From Zygnema cylindricum (Eukaryota; Streptophyta; Zygnematophyceae; Zygnematales; Zygnemataceae): a stretch of 64,000 nt of DNA. Below are positions 22,040-33,289 of the stretch, in pieces. The notes below the pieces were generated by a model. It saw only the letters and a list, made by a program, of their open reading frames with translations, searched no databases and had not been told where the DNA came from. The position numbers were made by a program, and so were the translations under genes. Position 1 is the stretch's first letter. Each line of letters starts with the position of its first letter. Location: positions 16,294-80,293 of the forward strand of contig JBBHKE010001359.1 of assembly GCA_037447655.1 (NCBI GenBank). The letters run 5' to 3'.

Positions 22040-22880
22040 GACTTTTTCTATTCTTCAGCTTTACTTTTCTCCGGAGTTTCTCCCATTTTAGCAGTAAACT
22101 CGTAGCCCGTACAAACATCAGCCATGTAACCTCAAATTTTCAGTTTGTCCGTTAAATTTTAGATCATGTTTTCTGCAAAGTATTTCAAGACACGCAAAAC
22201 AAACACTATTTTACTCCGTTATCATTTCTGCGTAGTCATCAAAATTACATCCTTACGAAAATTAGAAAAGGTTGAACCGAAAAGATAGAAATTCTGTAGA
22301 ATAATTGAACTAATTTGAAATAAGAGATTCCAAAACCAATATAGGAAATTCTAAAACTGTTTTGGGAGCAGAGACTGGAATGTAAATGAGTTTTTTTTTT
22401 TTTTTGCTTTTTCCGATTGGATCACATTCTCTCGTTTTTTCAGAGGCGCGCAAATTCCTCTGCATAAGTAATTTAACAGCTTAGCATTTTTCAGAAAATC
22501 AAATATTTTTTTTTTATTAAAATAGATAAATGGTGGTAAAATTGGAGCGACCATTCTTACGACGTACCAAACCCGACCATCGTCCACCCTATAATTGACA
22601 TTCTCCCGACAAGTTATCCAATTCCCAACTTCAAAGCCAAAAGTGGGAGAAATTTGGTTTTTTCCCGCTGTGATTACCCATTCCTGCTGTTGGTATTTTC
22701 TCTTTTAAAATCAAACTTTTAGTCCAAACAGACAAATATGCACTGATAAGTCTGGATGATCATCGCGATGCAAACCACTTTTTAGAGACAGAAAATGGCC
22801 ACTTTGGAGGTCGAAACTTTCGCTTTTCTTCGATTGTCGTTTTAAAACTTTACCGAAATATTCAACTTCAATCCAAGCAG
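22040..22880 (-). other. Unrecognised minus-strand exon-like segments
   Basis: Three protein-like stretches lie on the minus strand. About 22870-22720 reads ...FLSLKSGLHRDDHPDLSVH... About 22700-22550 reads QEWVITAGKNQISPTFGFEV, then NWITCRENVNYRVDDG, and so on. About 22136-22053 reads GYMADVCTGYEFTAKMGETP and ends KSKAEE with a TAG. A consistent splice chain between them is not obvious: two stops lie between the first two, and the donor for the last junction is weak. They may be exons of one gene or a relic. No family recognised. Confidence 0.25.
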
Positions 22881-23600
22881 GCCCAAGGCATCAACCTCAA
22901 GTGGGATTGTCAAAAAAAAGGGAGCAATGACAGAACAATCCGCATCACATTTTAGTTCATTTCAAAAAGCATACTATCATTTTGATAGTGAAATTTTTTC
23001 CATAAAAGCTCAACAATTTTTTTTCCAAAAAGACACTTTTTTTATTTGTGTTTCCCTTTGTTGATATTTTTAGTTTATGTACATCTGGAAGATGTCGCAT
23101 TCGGAAATGCATATTGTTTTTGTATGATAAACATAAATTATGAGGAGATTATGATTATAATGTAGGAAATTTGACACGCAAATATAAATATTTGATCTTC
23201 GATGCTGGATGTTGGATGTCGATTGCCCCAAGTTAATGTGGATTGGCGTCAAAATGGCGTCTAACAGTCTTCGGAGTTGCACAAATGTTGTACTTATTTG
23301 TACATGTACATGTTGTACTTATGTTGTACTTATTTGTACCCGGTGACATAACTGCTCGCCCACAGCCGAAAATGTACATGCTAAAATCTCTGTAATAATA
23401 CTCTAATATCAATAATATCCAACAAAAATAAAAGATAAAATATATTATGTCCCTCCATCTCTCCTAACTCCACGTCATCAATCACAACGTCACAGTGAGA
23501 GAGGAAGAGAGGGAGAGGGGGAGAGAGGGAGAGGGAGAGTATAGTCACAATAGTGACGTGAGAAAGAAGCCCTACAAGATGAGGGACACTGCTTTTGTCG
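22881..23600. other. No gene seen; GA-rich repeat at about 23490-23540
   Basis: Mostly AT-rich. A GAGAGGGAGAG-type simple repeat lies before the minisatellite. Confidence 0.35.
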
Positions 23601-25120
23601 TCACATTTTGATGTATAATTAATATTAGTACAGTTATCAATATGTAGATAATTTGTATGATCAGTATAGTTATGAATATGTTTGTTGAGTATTAGCACAG
23701 GTTTTTGTCATAATTAGTATTGGTATAATTATTATTCTGTAAAATTAGAATTAGTACAGTTTTTGTATGTATGTATGTTTAGTATTTGTACAGTTTTTGA
23801 CATGTAAAATTATCATTATTACAGTTATTAGTCTGTATATTCACCTTTAGTACATCTATATTAGTCAGTTTAATTAATGTAAGTAAAGTAATTAGTAATG
23901 TATAATAAGTATTATGACAATTATAAGTAATGTATAACAAGCATTTGTTCAGTTTTTAGTATAAAATAAGTATTAAGAAAGTTTTAGTAAAAAGTATTCG
24001 AACAGTTTTTAGTGTGTATAATTAGTATTGGTACAGCTTTTAGTCTATGTTATTGGTATTAGTACAATTTGTCTGTATAATTTGAGTTACTACAGTTATT
24101 AGTAATGTATAATGAGTATTAGTATTGTTATTAGTCTGTATAATTGGTATTAACACAATTATTACTCTATATAATTAGTGTTTGTATAATTGGTATTAGA
24201 ACAGTTATTAGTTTGTCTAATCGGTCTTAACAAATTTTAGTATGTATAATTAGCCTGAACACAATTATTAGTCTATATAGTTGGTATAAGTACACTTCTA
24301 ATACTGAATAATTACTATTAGTACAATTATTAGTAATGTATAATTAGTAGTAGACCAAGTTTGAATAATGTATAATTAGTATTAGTACATCTATATGTTT
24401 GTATAGTTAGTGATAACACAATTATTAGTCTGTATTCTAGTAATAGTACAGTTATTAGTCTGTACAATTTGTATCACTATAGTTCTATCACTATAGTTTG
24501 TAGTATGTGTTATTAGTGGTAGCACAATTATTAGTACAGATAACTCTTTACAATAAGGAAATCAATATAGTTTTTAGTATGTTTAATTAGAGCTAGCACA
24601 CTTATTAGTACTAGTACTGATAACTCTCTACAATTAATATCAGATCAGTTTTTTGTTTGTATAATTAATATTAGCACATTCATGAGTTGCCTGTATATTT
24701 AGGTTTAGTGTATAATTAATATTACCGCAGTTAGTAGTGTGTATGTCTGTACAATCAGTTTTAGTACAGTTACTAGTTTGTTTAATTAGTATTAACACAA
24801 TCATTAGTTTGTATAATTAGTGTCAGTACAATTAGCATTAATTTACTGTTGGTACGATTATTAGTCTGTAACATTAGTATAAGTACAGTTAGTTTGTATA
24901 ATAAGTATTATTACAGTTTTTAGTATGGATTATTATTGTTTTACTCACTAGTTTGTTTAATTAGTATTAACACAGTTATTAGTTTGTATAATTAGTGTTA
25001 GTTCAGTTAGCATTAAATTACTGTTGGTACGGTTGTTAGTCTGTAACATTAGTATAGGTACAGTTAGTTTGTATAATAAGTATTATTACTGTTTTTTGTA
25101 TGGATTATTATTGTTTTACC
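23600..25120 (+). repeat. 1.5-kb degenerate minisatellite, ~30-bp unit
   Basis: A recurring unit close to TTAGTATTAGTACAGTTATT / AGTCTGTATAA is repeated dozens of times with many substitutions and indels. It is open for short runs only. No protein or RNA function seen. Confidence 0.8.
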
Positions 25121-25713
25121 CACCTTCAAAACCCGAAAACATTCCACTCGTCTCAACCGATTTGCAGTTTTTTTCCAGTTATTTCTCAGTTACTCGGTCA
25201 ATTTCCCAAAGATAATTATTTCTCAGTTTATTATCAATTACTCAGTCTATGTTCCAAAACAGATTATAGTTGTTTCACTTAAACAATCAATTTCCCAAAA
25301 ATGATCATTTCTCAATTATTTTCAACACTCAAATTGTACCAGTTAATCAATTTCCCAAAAGTGATTATGGGTTTTCCCAAAGTGATTAATTTTCAGTTTT
25401 AGTCACTCTCTAAAATGAGCTTGCAAGAAAAAAAAATGATAATTTAATATACAGTTCTTTGCCTTTCTTAGTATGTCACTCGGTCAAAGCATGCCAAGTA
25501 CGGCCAGATAAAATACCCAAACACAAAGTTGCAAAATAGATCGGGAATACAGATTTTTGTGACATTAAACTGTGACGAATTACAATTTGCTAGTTGGTTT
25601 GAGCTTAAATTTTTCAAAATTCTCAGTTCACTGTTAAAGTTTCAAACATTTCGCTTCGATATTTATTACAGTAATAGATTTTCATCAGCGTTTCACAAAA
25701 AACCTTGTCTTAC
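25121..25713. other. Short CAATTTCCCAAA-type repeats, then AT-rich spacer
   Basis: At 25140-25400 a motif near TCAATTTCCCAAAAGTGATT recurs several times. The rest shows nothing supported. It should contain the next intron of the phosphate acetyltransferase gene if that gene is intact. Confidence 0.4.
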
Positions 25714-25776
25714 CTGTTGGACCGCTTTATACGTATTGTTTCCTGTATTCAGGTCAGGGAAGATGAACACGTTGCC
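25714..25776 (-). CDS. PTA: Phosphate acetyltransferase (phosphotransacetylase) internal exon
   Basis: A 63-bp exon on the minus strand is bounded by a T-rich acceptor ending GAG and by the donor GTAAGA. It encodes GNVFIFPDLNTGNNTYKAVQ plus one Gln. FPDLNTGN.TYKAVQ is the near-invariant motif in the C-terminal catalytic domain of phosphate acetyltransferase, which interconverts acetyl-CoA and acetyl phosphate. Flanking exons, expected to encode the preceding catalytic segment and the following IGP.LQG..KPVNDLSRG segment, were not found. The gene may have very long introns or be a relic. Confidence 0.65.
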
Positions 25777-27299
25777 CTCAAAAAAAAGAAAAAACATGTT
25801 TGTGATGTCGACTTGCTTTAACATTTGAAGTGTACAGAAAAAATGCATATGGAGAATTTATCCAATTAGCGGATATGCGGAGAAAAGTTATACCTGAAGT
25901 TCGTACGGCAAAATAAAATGGATAACATAATCACTAAATAAACATAGTCACATAGCGATTATGTTTAATCACTTAACAATAATCAAGCTGTAATGACTTA
26001 TCAAAGTCTCCTACACTGAGCTAGCTTTTATTTTAAAGGAGGAGAGGAGCAATACCAGCAGGGAGTGGGAAAAAGGTGACCCTTTTTTTTCCATAGGTGT
26101 TTTTTTTTTTTTTTTTTTTTGACATTTAATGTTCTCTTTTCTGATTGGTCCTTTTAGTTTGTTCATAAGTTTGCGAGGGAATGATTTCTTGTACGGTTCA
26201 CGTGCGTGCAGTTCGTTTCGTAATTCTTCAAAAACGAAAAAGTGCATTCCGAAAATGATGTCCGATGGCGGACGGCAGTTGTCGTTTGCTATACGCAGCT
26301 GTAAAGTTTTGACGCTTAAAACTGCATCTTTTGTCCGACGCTACGCTCCCAAACGGTCGAAACCTACCGTCCCAACTGTCACCGCCGCGTTTTTTGTAAT
26401 TTTATGAAATTTGGCGTACGGATCCCAAAATTTATGACACCGTTTTCCCATTTTACCGAGTGTGAACAACGCAATGACATAAAGACGAAAAAACATACAG
26501 ACCCTCGTTTTAGAAAATGATAAAGTGGAAGCAAAAAACAGTAATAAGTAAATAGGATAATGTTGAATAATAATCAGCGGACAAAAGACAAAAGTGTGTT
26601 GGATAACAAGTAATAGAAATAAAAGACAACGAGCGAAAAAACGAAAGTTATAAAGAAACATGTCGATATTATCCTGGAATATAAGAATACACTGTTTTTT
26701 ATGGGAATAAGCAATACACCGATATTATTCAGGGACGACGAAATGTACCGATATTATCTCGAAATAAAGATACACACCAATATTACACGGGAATATAATA
26801 AAACACTGATATCTAATGGTAAAAAATACACCGATATGATTCAGGAACAAAAAATACACCGATATTCTCTCAAAATTTTGGTACACAGCGTGTAATACAG
26901 AAACACACCGATATTCCGAGTAATAATAATAGTCACGGGCAACCCGGTGCTTCGCCCTTTGGTTGCCAACGGCCTTTCGTTTTTATACATTACCATGTAT
27001 AATTGCTGCATTGACACTAGGAATGGATGATTAATGAGATGAGGAAACAATTGTCATTTTTTTTGTTTGGACATGAATCGCCCTTGACGTCAACTTACGT
27101 CAACAAAAACGTCGCGATGTGATTCATGTTGCCGTACGATTAAGCGCCGATGACTAAAATCCGTCCACACCAAACCATCCTTGACGTCGTCGGCCGCGGG
27201 TCAACTATCGCGATCACTTCACAACCTCACTCACTGTAACACAAAACTCCGTGTTTGAAATGTGGCACCTAATTTTAGCCCCCTCTATCTTATACATAA
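25777..27299. other. No gene seen; contains an ACACCGATATT minisatellite
   Basis: About 26660-26930 has repeated AATACACCGATATTAT motifs at ~35-45-bp spacing. A ~110-codon minus-strand frame (about 26340-26011) carries no motif. Confidence 0.4.
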
Positions 27300-28519
27300 G
27301 CTTCCCCGCCCATTTCTTAAATTTTTCATCAAACATCAACGCTCCAAACTCTCTTTCACATCTAATAACCTCTGGAGCATATTAAAATTTGTGGCAAACC
27401 TAGTCTCTCCAGGTTTCAGAAGCAGAAGTTGATAAATTTTATTGCATATGGCTACACTCATGCTATGATTACTGATGAATTTCAGAATTTCTTTTGCCTC
27501 CCGGACATGTTTGGAGATAAATGACAACTTACTATAATCTTTCAACAACAAGTCAAGAATGTGTGCAACACATGGCGTCCACGTGATAGAAGGGTGCTTT
27601 GTCGCGAGCAATGAGGCTGCAGCCTTGTTCACTTGGCAAAATCGGTAATAATTTGCACCACATTCTCCACCCCTATCGTAAGTACTCTTTTTTCTAACAC
27701 GTGACATATATAGGCGGCGTCCTTAATATGCCCACTCGTGTTTTTTGCCGTCAAAAACATATTACCTTTTAGGGTTACTGCTAGAATATTTAAGAGAGCT
27801 TTATCGTCTCTTGCTAGAATATTTAGGAGAGCTTTATCGCCTGTTCTTGTCCACCCGTATGAGGTGATCCTGGCACCGGTGACATAAATAGTTTTTCATA
27901 ACTTGCCAAATCTTTCTTCACCTTCGCCTTGGTCTCTAATAGGAGATGACTTCTCATTGCACTACGGATTGGTAACTTGTAAGATCCATCTATATCAACT
28001 GTCTTCTTCAGCGCTGCCTCGGAATATAGATCCTTTAATAGTTTGAACGGCAATCCTTTGGCAAAGAAAGTTGTGGCCCAAGCTAAATCTACCTCCTCCT
28101 TATTTTGCCAATTAAATACATTTGTTATTCTTGTCTTGACACCTTTTACTTTGGTATTCGGATCGGTGGAAAACTGCAGGTGAGTTCATCCAAGTCGCAC
28201 ATTACACATTTTTTAGAGGAATTTGCAGATTTTTGGCCTTCTGATGCACTAAACTCGTCCTAACTCGTCCTTCACCTCGTCTCGACACATTGTGGAGAGT
28301 TTAATCCTTGCACTATTGACGTTGCCAAGGCGATGGTTTTTAATCGGAGACTCTAATCCTTGCACTATTGACGTTTCCAAGGTGATAGTTTTTGATCCTC
28401 CTCGATTGGTCATTATATTTGAAGTTGCAAAATATACAAATGCATAATCGGTTGGCCAGAAGAATCCCATCGTCTGCAACATTCACGTGCTCCCACTCCT
28501 CTCCTCGAATTCTAAGCAT
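27300..28519 (-). pseudogene. hAT-type transposase, degenerate
   Basis: Reading right to left on the minus strand: a BED-zinc-finger-like start (28519 onward, LCIFCNFKY...RRIKNYHLGN) containing a ~50-bp internal duplication. Next a DUF659-like segment (DLAWATTFFAKGLPFKLLKD, about 28090-28030, then VDIDGSYKLPIRSAM). Then the hAT core (NKAAASLLATKHPSITWTPC, VAHILDLLLKD, PGETRFATNFNMLQRLLDV; 27660-27340). Frames are broken between blocks, and the C-terminal dimerisation region is not seen. It cannot make an active transposase. Confidence 0.8.
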
Positions 28520-30390
28520 GGTTGCTTCCGTCGAAGTTTGGAAGAGAGGATAGTAAAAAGATTAAGAGGAAGGAGGGTAGGATATAGCGAGGCAGTTTTC
28601 TTTCGGTTTTGTTTTCAACATTCCATGGCGGCTTCTTTCAAAAAAAAATGAAGAAAAAGCTTGTACATTTTTCAAACTCATAGCGCGGAAATTTTGTGAT
28701 CTTTCAACGTCTTTTTTCAAAAATGTCCGTACGTTTTATTTGAAATGACTTATAGGTTCCGTCATAATTTTGGTCAATCTTGGAGAGAAAGTAATACTAA
28801 CAGCAACATATTTTTTTCTCGAATTCCGTATATTTTTGAAAAAAAAAGTAAATTTTACGAAAAATATTGTTTTTTTCTAGTAAATTGTGCGTTCAATTTA
28901 CCAAACAGAAAGTATAACTGGTTTTTTTACGATTATGTCAACAGTCACAAATTATGCATTTCAATCGCAAAAATTGAAAAAATCACACGGTTTGAACAAC
29001 ACTACCTAAAAGGATTTAGTACGTATCTTTTGTCATTTTACCTTGTAGCAACCTTTTTTTCACTTTGAAAAAAGGTTAGTTCACCTCATATGCATTGTCG
29101 AGAAGACTCGATTGATGACACACCAATGACAATTTTTTTACCAAAATTTGCACTAGTAAACGCACATAATGCATTTGGTGCGAACTAAATATTCGCTCGA
29201 ACGCAAACTCGTATTTTACTATCGCATTTTTCTCTCAAACTTCCAAGCATCACTTCTGCTGGTGGACTACAGCGGTACCGTTTTGATGCAAGTAACTAAC
29301 TACAAAAATTATCCTCTTCTACGCTCCAAGAGAGACTAAAGTAGATCATCCCAACTACTACAAACAAGTTTTTTTTCATTTGATGATTGAATGGTATGGA
29401 TCATAAACTATTCAGTGTTCTGTCTCGAGTAAAAACAAATTCATTGTATCGAATATCGAACTGTCCAAGAACAGGATAAATCGCTCTGAGACCCACAAAA
29501 ATTATCACGATGTATTTACTGGGCGTTTGGTGTCATGCGGAAATATAATATGTTGAATTTTACGTAAGAACTAGCCCCCACCACGCCCCCTCCCCCATTT
29601 TTACAATTGAGGGCACGCCAAAAGTGTGGGGGATGGGGGGTTTACATTTTTTTGAAATCCAACCTCGATTCGATGTATCACGATATAAATTTATCGACAT
29701 ATTGAGCGGATGTATTGTCAAAAATATTGCCATTTAGGAAGATATTGAAAATTGACGAGGGGCTTTGGATACAGAGAATTAATGATTTTACATATTTTTT
29801 GTCATGAAAGTTTAGTGTGATTGGGGCTGGTGTAATTACTACATGGTGAACCGCTTATAATGTCAATAACAATATATTCTCGCCTCTAAATTTTGAACCT
29901 TGAACTTAAAATATACTTAATAATACTATTTTAAAATAGTAAGAATAAAAAAAATGGTTGACTTTATTAATAAGCGCGATGGTAAACCATTTGAGCCCAT
30001 AGAAACAAACGGAAGTAACGCGCAAAAACTGAAAAACTACAAATGGAGGGAAAAAACAAATAAGGATAAGCAAGGCAAAAGCAATGAAAATACGAAAACA
30101 TATAAGCTTAACAAAAAACACCCAAAAAAAAAAATAACAACAAATGAAACATCAAAAGAAAGATCCAACAACTATCAACAAAACCCCTACACAACTAAAA
30201 GTCTACGAAAAGCAACATCATAAGTCCTTGAATATTTGAGGAGTTTGAGGAGGGAGTTTTATGACACATCGACAATCCATAGTTGCAATAGAAGATCCAA
30301 AGAGGATAAAATCCTGAACTCATTGTAGGGCCTCAGATAAACGTTGACTTTAAAAAGAAGTAAGTACTCAAATAGAAAAAATTGTGGGGT
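28520..30390. other. No gene seen
   Basis: AT-rich spacer. Short Lys- or Phe-rich frames (for example 28745-29068 and 29954-30223) are low-complexity and I do not call them. Confidence 0.4.
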
Positions 30391-30750
30391 TGAGTTTGCG
30401 CTAACAAAGATATTTGTAACAAACAACATTTATTGTTCGCAGTCACAAAAAAGGGTAAAATAAACCTTGAACCATGTTTATAACACAAGTTTGTGTTTGG
30501 GCTAACAACAATAGTGGTAAAAAACTCTTTATATTGTTAACGCTCACAAAAATAGTTAAAAAAAATCCTAAACCATGTTTCTAACACAAATTTGAGTTTG
30601 TGCTAACAAATATATTTGTAATAAACATCGTTTATTGTTCGTTGCCTCAAAAAGAGGGAAAATAAACTCAAAACCATGTTTGTAACTCAAGTTTGAGTTT
30701 TCGCTAACAACAATAGTGGTAAAAAACTCTTTACATTGTTAACGCTAAAT
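30391..30750 (+). repeat. Satellite array (~101-111-bp monomers, dimeric order) ending at the assembly gap
   Basis: CTAACAA starts monomers at 30401, 30502, 30603 and 30714. Monomers 1 and 3 share ATATTTGTAA, and 2 and 4 share CAACAATAGTGGTAAAAAAC, so the higher unit is about 205-210 bp. The array runs straight into the ten-N gap. Confidence 0.75.
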
Positions 30751-30760
30751 NNNNNNNNNN
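30751..30760. other. Assembly gap (10 N)
   Basis: A run of ten N directly after a satellite monomer. The true gap length is unknown. Confidence 0.98.
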
Positions 30761-31088
30761 TGCACACTTTGAGACTCTGGAGGTAACCGGGAGTCTCATA
30801 CGTCTAGGTTTTCTTCGATTAGATCTATCACGGCTGAGGTTCAACTATATTTGGGTTTACTGACTGGGGAACTGTCAGTCTTGGGGTTATATCTAAGTGG
30901 GGACACTTTATTGTGAAAGTTACACGAGTCAAGGTGGTGTCTTACGTTTCAATCTTATACTTATTGGGGTTCTGACTGTCAAGGGGTCAGTCATTTGGGT
31001 TTATATCAACTTGGAGTCGGCACTATCTAGATTAGCTTCTTTTGGATCTGCATACTCTGAGGGCCAATGGAGGTCTCAGAGTTTCACA
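30761..31088 (+). repeat. Copia E 5' LTR, 3' part
   Basis: It shares with the solo LTR and element A the run GGGGTTCTGACTGTCAAGGG and the late LTR end. The hairpin ACTCTGAG...CTCAGAGT lies at 31054-31082 and holds the gag ATG in its loop. The end is taken at GTTTCACA. The expected primer-binding site is degenerate. Confidence 0.6.
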
Positions 31089-33165
31089 CGTTGCCTATCC
31101 TTCTTGACGCCTCTCACGCCACTTTTGCTACCGTTCACGCAGCTGTCGTTTCATGGAAAGAGAAAGATTCTGTCGCGTTGTCTCGTCTTGTCCTTTTTTT
31201 CGATGGCCAGATTGCAAATCGGATTCGCGAAGCAACAACTTTTTATGAGGCGTGTTGAAATTGATGTATTTTCTAGGTGTGTATTGGAAAAATAAATAGT
31301 GTAAGTTAGCAAAGGCAGCCTGCTTCTCGCTCAAACTCTCCAGTCCCCATACTTGTTGCAGTCACTGAAGACCGGAGAGAGAGCGAGAGCCATGGTTGTT
31401 TGTTAAGACAGAGAATAGGCTAATACTTAGTTTGTACCAAAAGAGCCCGCCGGATCAAGGATTTGATACTGATACCTACAAGCCGTTGAAAAACCTAGTA
31501 GTCGTTAGCTTTAGCCATTGGACCCAATCAACGTTGAGATACGTTAGGTACAATAGGTATTTAAAGGTGTTCAGGTAGAGAATTGCCATACAGACTGACA
31601 AATAACTAAAAGCTGCTCTAGACCAAATTTGAACCTAGGTCTATGGAGATCTTTGGTAGTGATATGCCTTATCCACTAAAAGTTATCGGAACTTACACAT
31701 AACGGGTTTCAAAGATTAATAAACATTAACGTGATAGCTAATTAACACCAGACTAACGAAGAGAAACAATTCATGCATCTAGGTGAATCTGAACCGTGTA
31801 AAATATGTTTTGATCAAACGGCCGGCATTGTAGCCACCACGCGAAGCGAGATTTTGGCGCCATTAGGAGATAGCATCACGCGGTGCCACATGGCGTCACA
31901 TTATTTGATACCGGAGAAGATGGAAGGAGGAACCATGGCTCCTGATTTGACAGGTGTCACCTTGTAGACCATGTCGTACAATGGTCGTACAATAAGTACA
32001 TCTCCCATTGTACCTTCTTGTACTATATAGTGTTCTTATTAGACTAGGGTTTAGTAGTAGCTAGTCATGAGTAGGCAGACCAAGACTTAGTGATATTTAG
32101 GTACCTCTCTTTAAGAGAGCTTGTAACTATAAATGTCATCTTTGACCAGCCATAACTTATTGCTCGGGTGAGCAAATTCAGCGATTCTTTTTGCTGCGAA
32201 CTCAGGGGAGTCCATGCTACACAGGGGTATAGTCGGTCGGAGTCTTTCCGTGCCAGGGTGGCACTTATTGAGTGGGAAAGTCAAATTTAGGAGTATTGTC
32301 CAAAACACATATTCAAGCTTTGTATTCTGTGGTGGAACTGAGCACACAGAAGGTCTTCTCTTCACTAGGGTGAAGGTGTATTGGGGTTCTGATTGTCAAG
32401 GGATCATTCATTTGGGTTTATATCAACTTGGAGTCAGCACTATCTAGATTAGCTTCTTTTGGATCTGCCAATTCTGTGGGCAATGGAGCCCATAGAATTT
32501 CAAGGCGTGACAGATTTTGTGTCGCGCCTACGAAACTGGCACTTGGCCTCTTCGTCTGGCGCTACGTCGACAGTTCACCGACACTCAAAAAGATAAATCT
32601 GAGTCCATGCTTGTCTTTATTCAACGAATTGAATCATTGGCTGGACGACTTAAATGCATTAATTACACTGTCACACATGAAGATCACATAAGTATTATTT
32701 TGGGTAGATTACCTCTTTCGTTTGACTCTTTTTCACGTACAGTCAGTACTGATGCGTCCACTGTCACTTTGTCAGATCTCACTAATCGCTTATAACACGA
32801 AGAGACGCGCTTAAATCTTAACAAACCTGTCGTTTCTAATGATGGTTCGGCGTTTATTGTCTCTTCCCCCAAGAAACCTCCAATGATTGCAGGATCTCAA
32901 CCTTTTTGCAAATATTGCAAAGAACGTGACCACGTCATCGACGCGTGCCCTACATTGGCTAGGACACGTAAAAAGGACCATACGGCTAGGGGACCACGAG
33001 GACTTTCTAAACCAAATCGAATTCCGAGGTCCTTGTCGTCTAACCGCGCCTACCCACCGCCACTTGGTCATGTGGCGCACGCGGCAGTCAACTTCAATTT
33101 GTCGTACGACCCACCACCACTGTGGAATAGGAGTCCTCCTTTTTACTATCCTCCTCCAAGTTAGC
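31067..33165 (+). pseudogene. Copia E gag, broken and interrupted
   Basis: Part 1 (31067-31252) reads MEVSEFHTLPILLDASHATF ... IANRIREATTFYEA. Removing the solo LTR and one AGGCG copy, the frame continues at 32508 with TGA, QILCRAYETGTWPLRLALRR, and so on, so a Trp codon became a stop. A zinc knuckle (CKYCKERDHVIDAC) sits at about 32908-32950, and a Pro-rich tail runs to about 33165. Further in-frame stops follow RL and PPPS. This is a capsid/nucleocapsid precursor relic. Confidence 0.7.
31253..32502 (+). repeat. Solo copia LTR with 5-bp target duplication AGGCG
   Basis: A 1250-bp LTR runs from TGTTGAAATT to ATTTCA and is flanked by AGGCG at 31248-31252 and 32503-32507. It lies inside the gag of element E and has no internal region, as expected from LTR-LTR recombination. 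It carries the U3 hairpin (31326-31387), the antisense tRNA-like block (about 31440-31530), a TATAAAT box near 32131 and the junction hairpin (32470-32499). Confidence 0.9.
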
Positions 33166-33289
33166 AAGTTTCACCTAATGTTTTTCCCACGTCCACCCAA
33201 AATAGTGTGTCTGCGTCACCAGCAATTGTACCTATCCCAAATATACCTCCTCCACTTCCCTCCGTGGACTATGGGTACGCTTTTTCGCA

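Noticed and set aside
26011-26344. A 110-codon minus-strand frame ending in a Lys run
   Set aside because: Protein-like in part, but it has no motif, ends in a poly-A derived Lys run and has no splice or neighbour support.
29906-30223. Lys-rich and Phe-rich small proteins
   Set aside because: Complementary low-complexity A/T-rich frames without homologous features.
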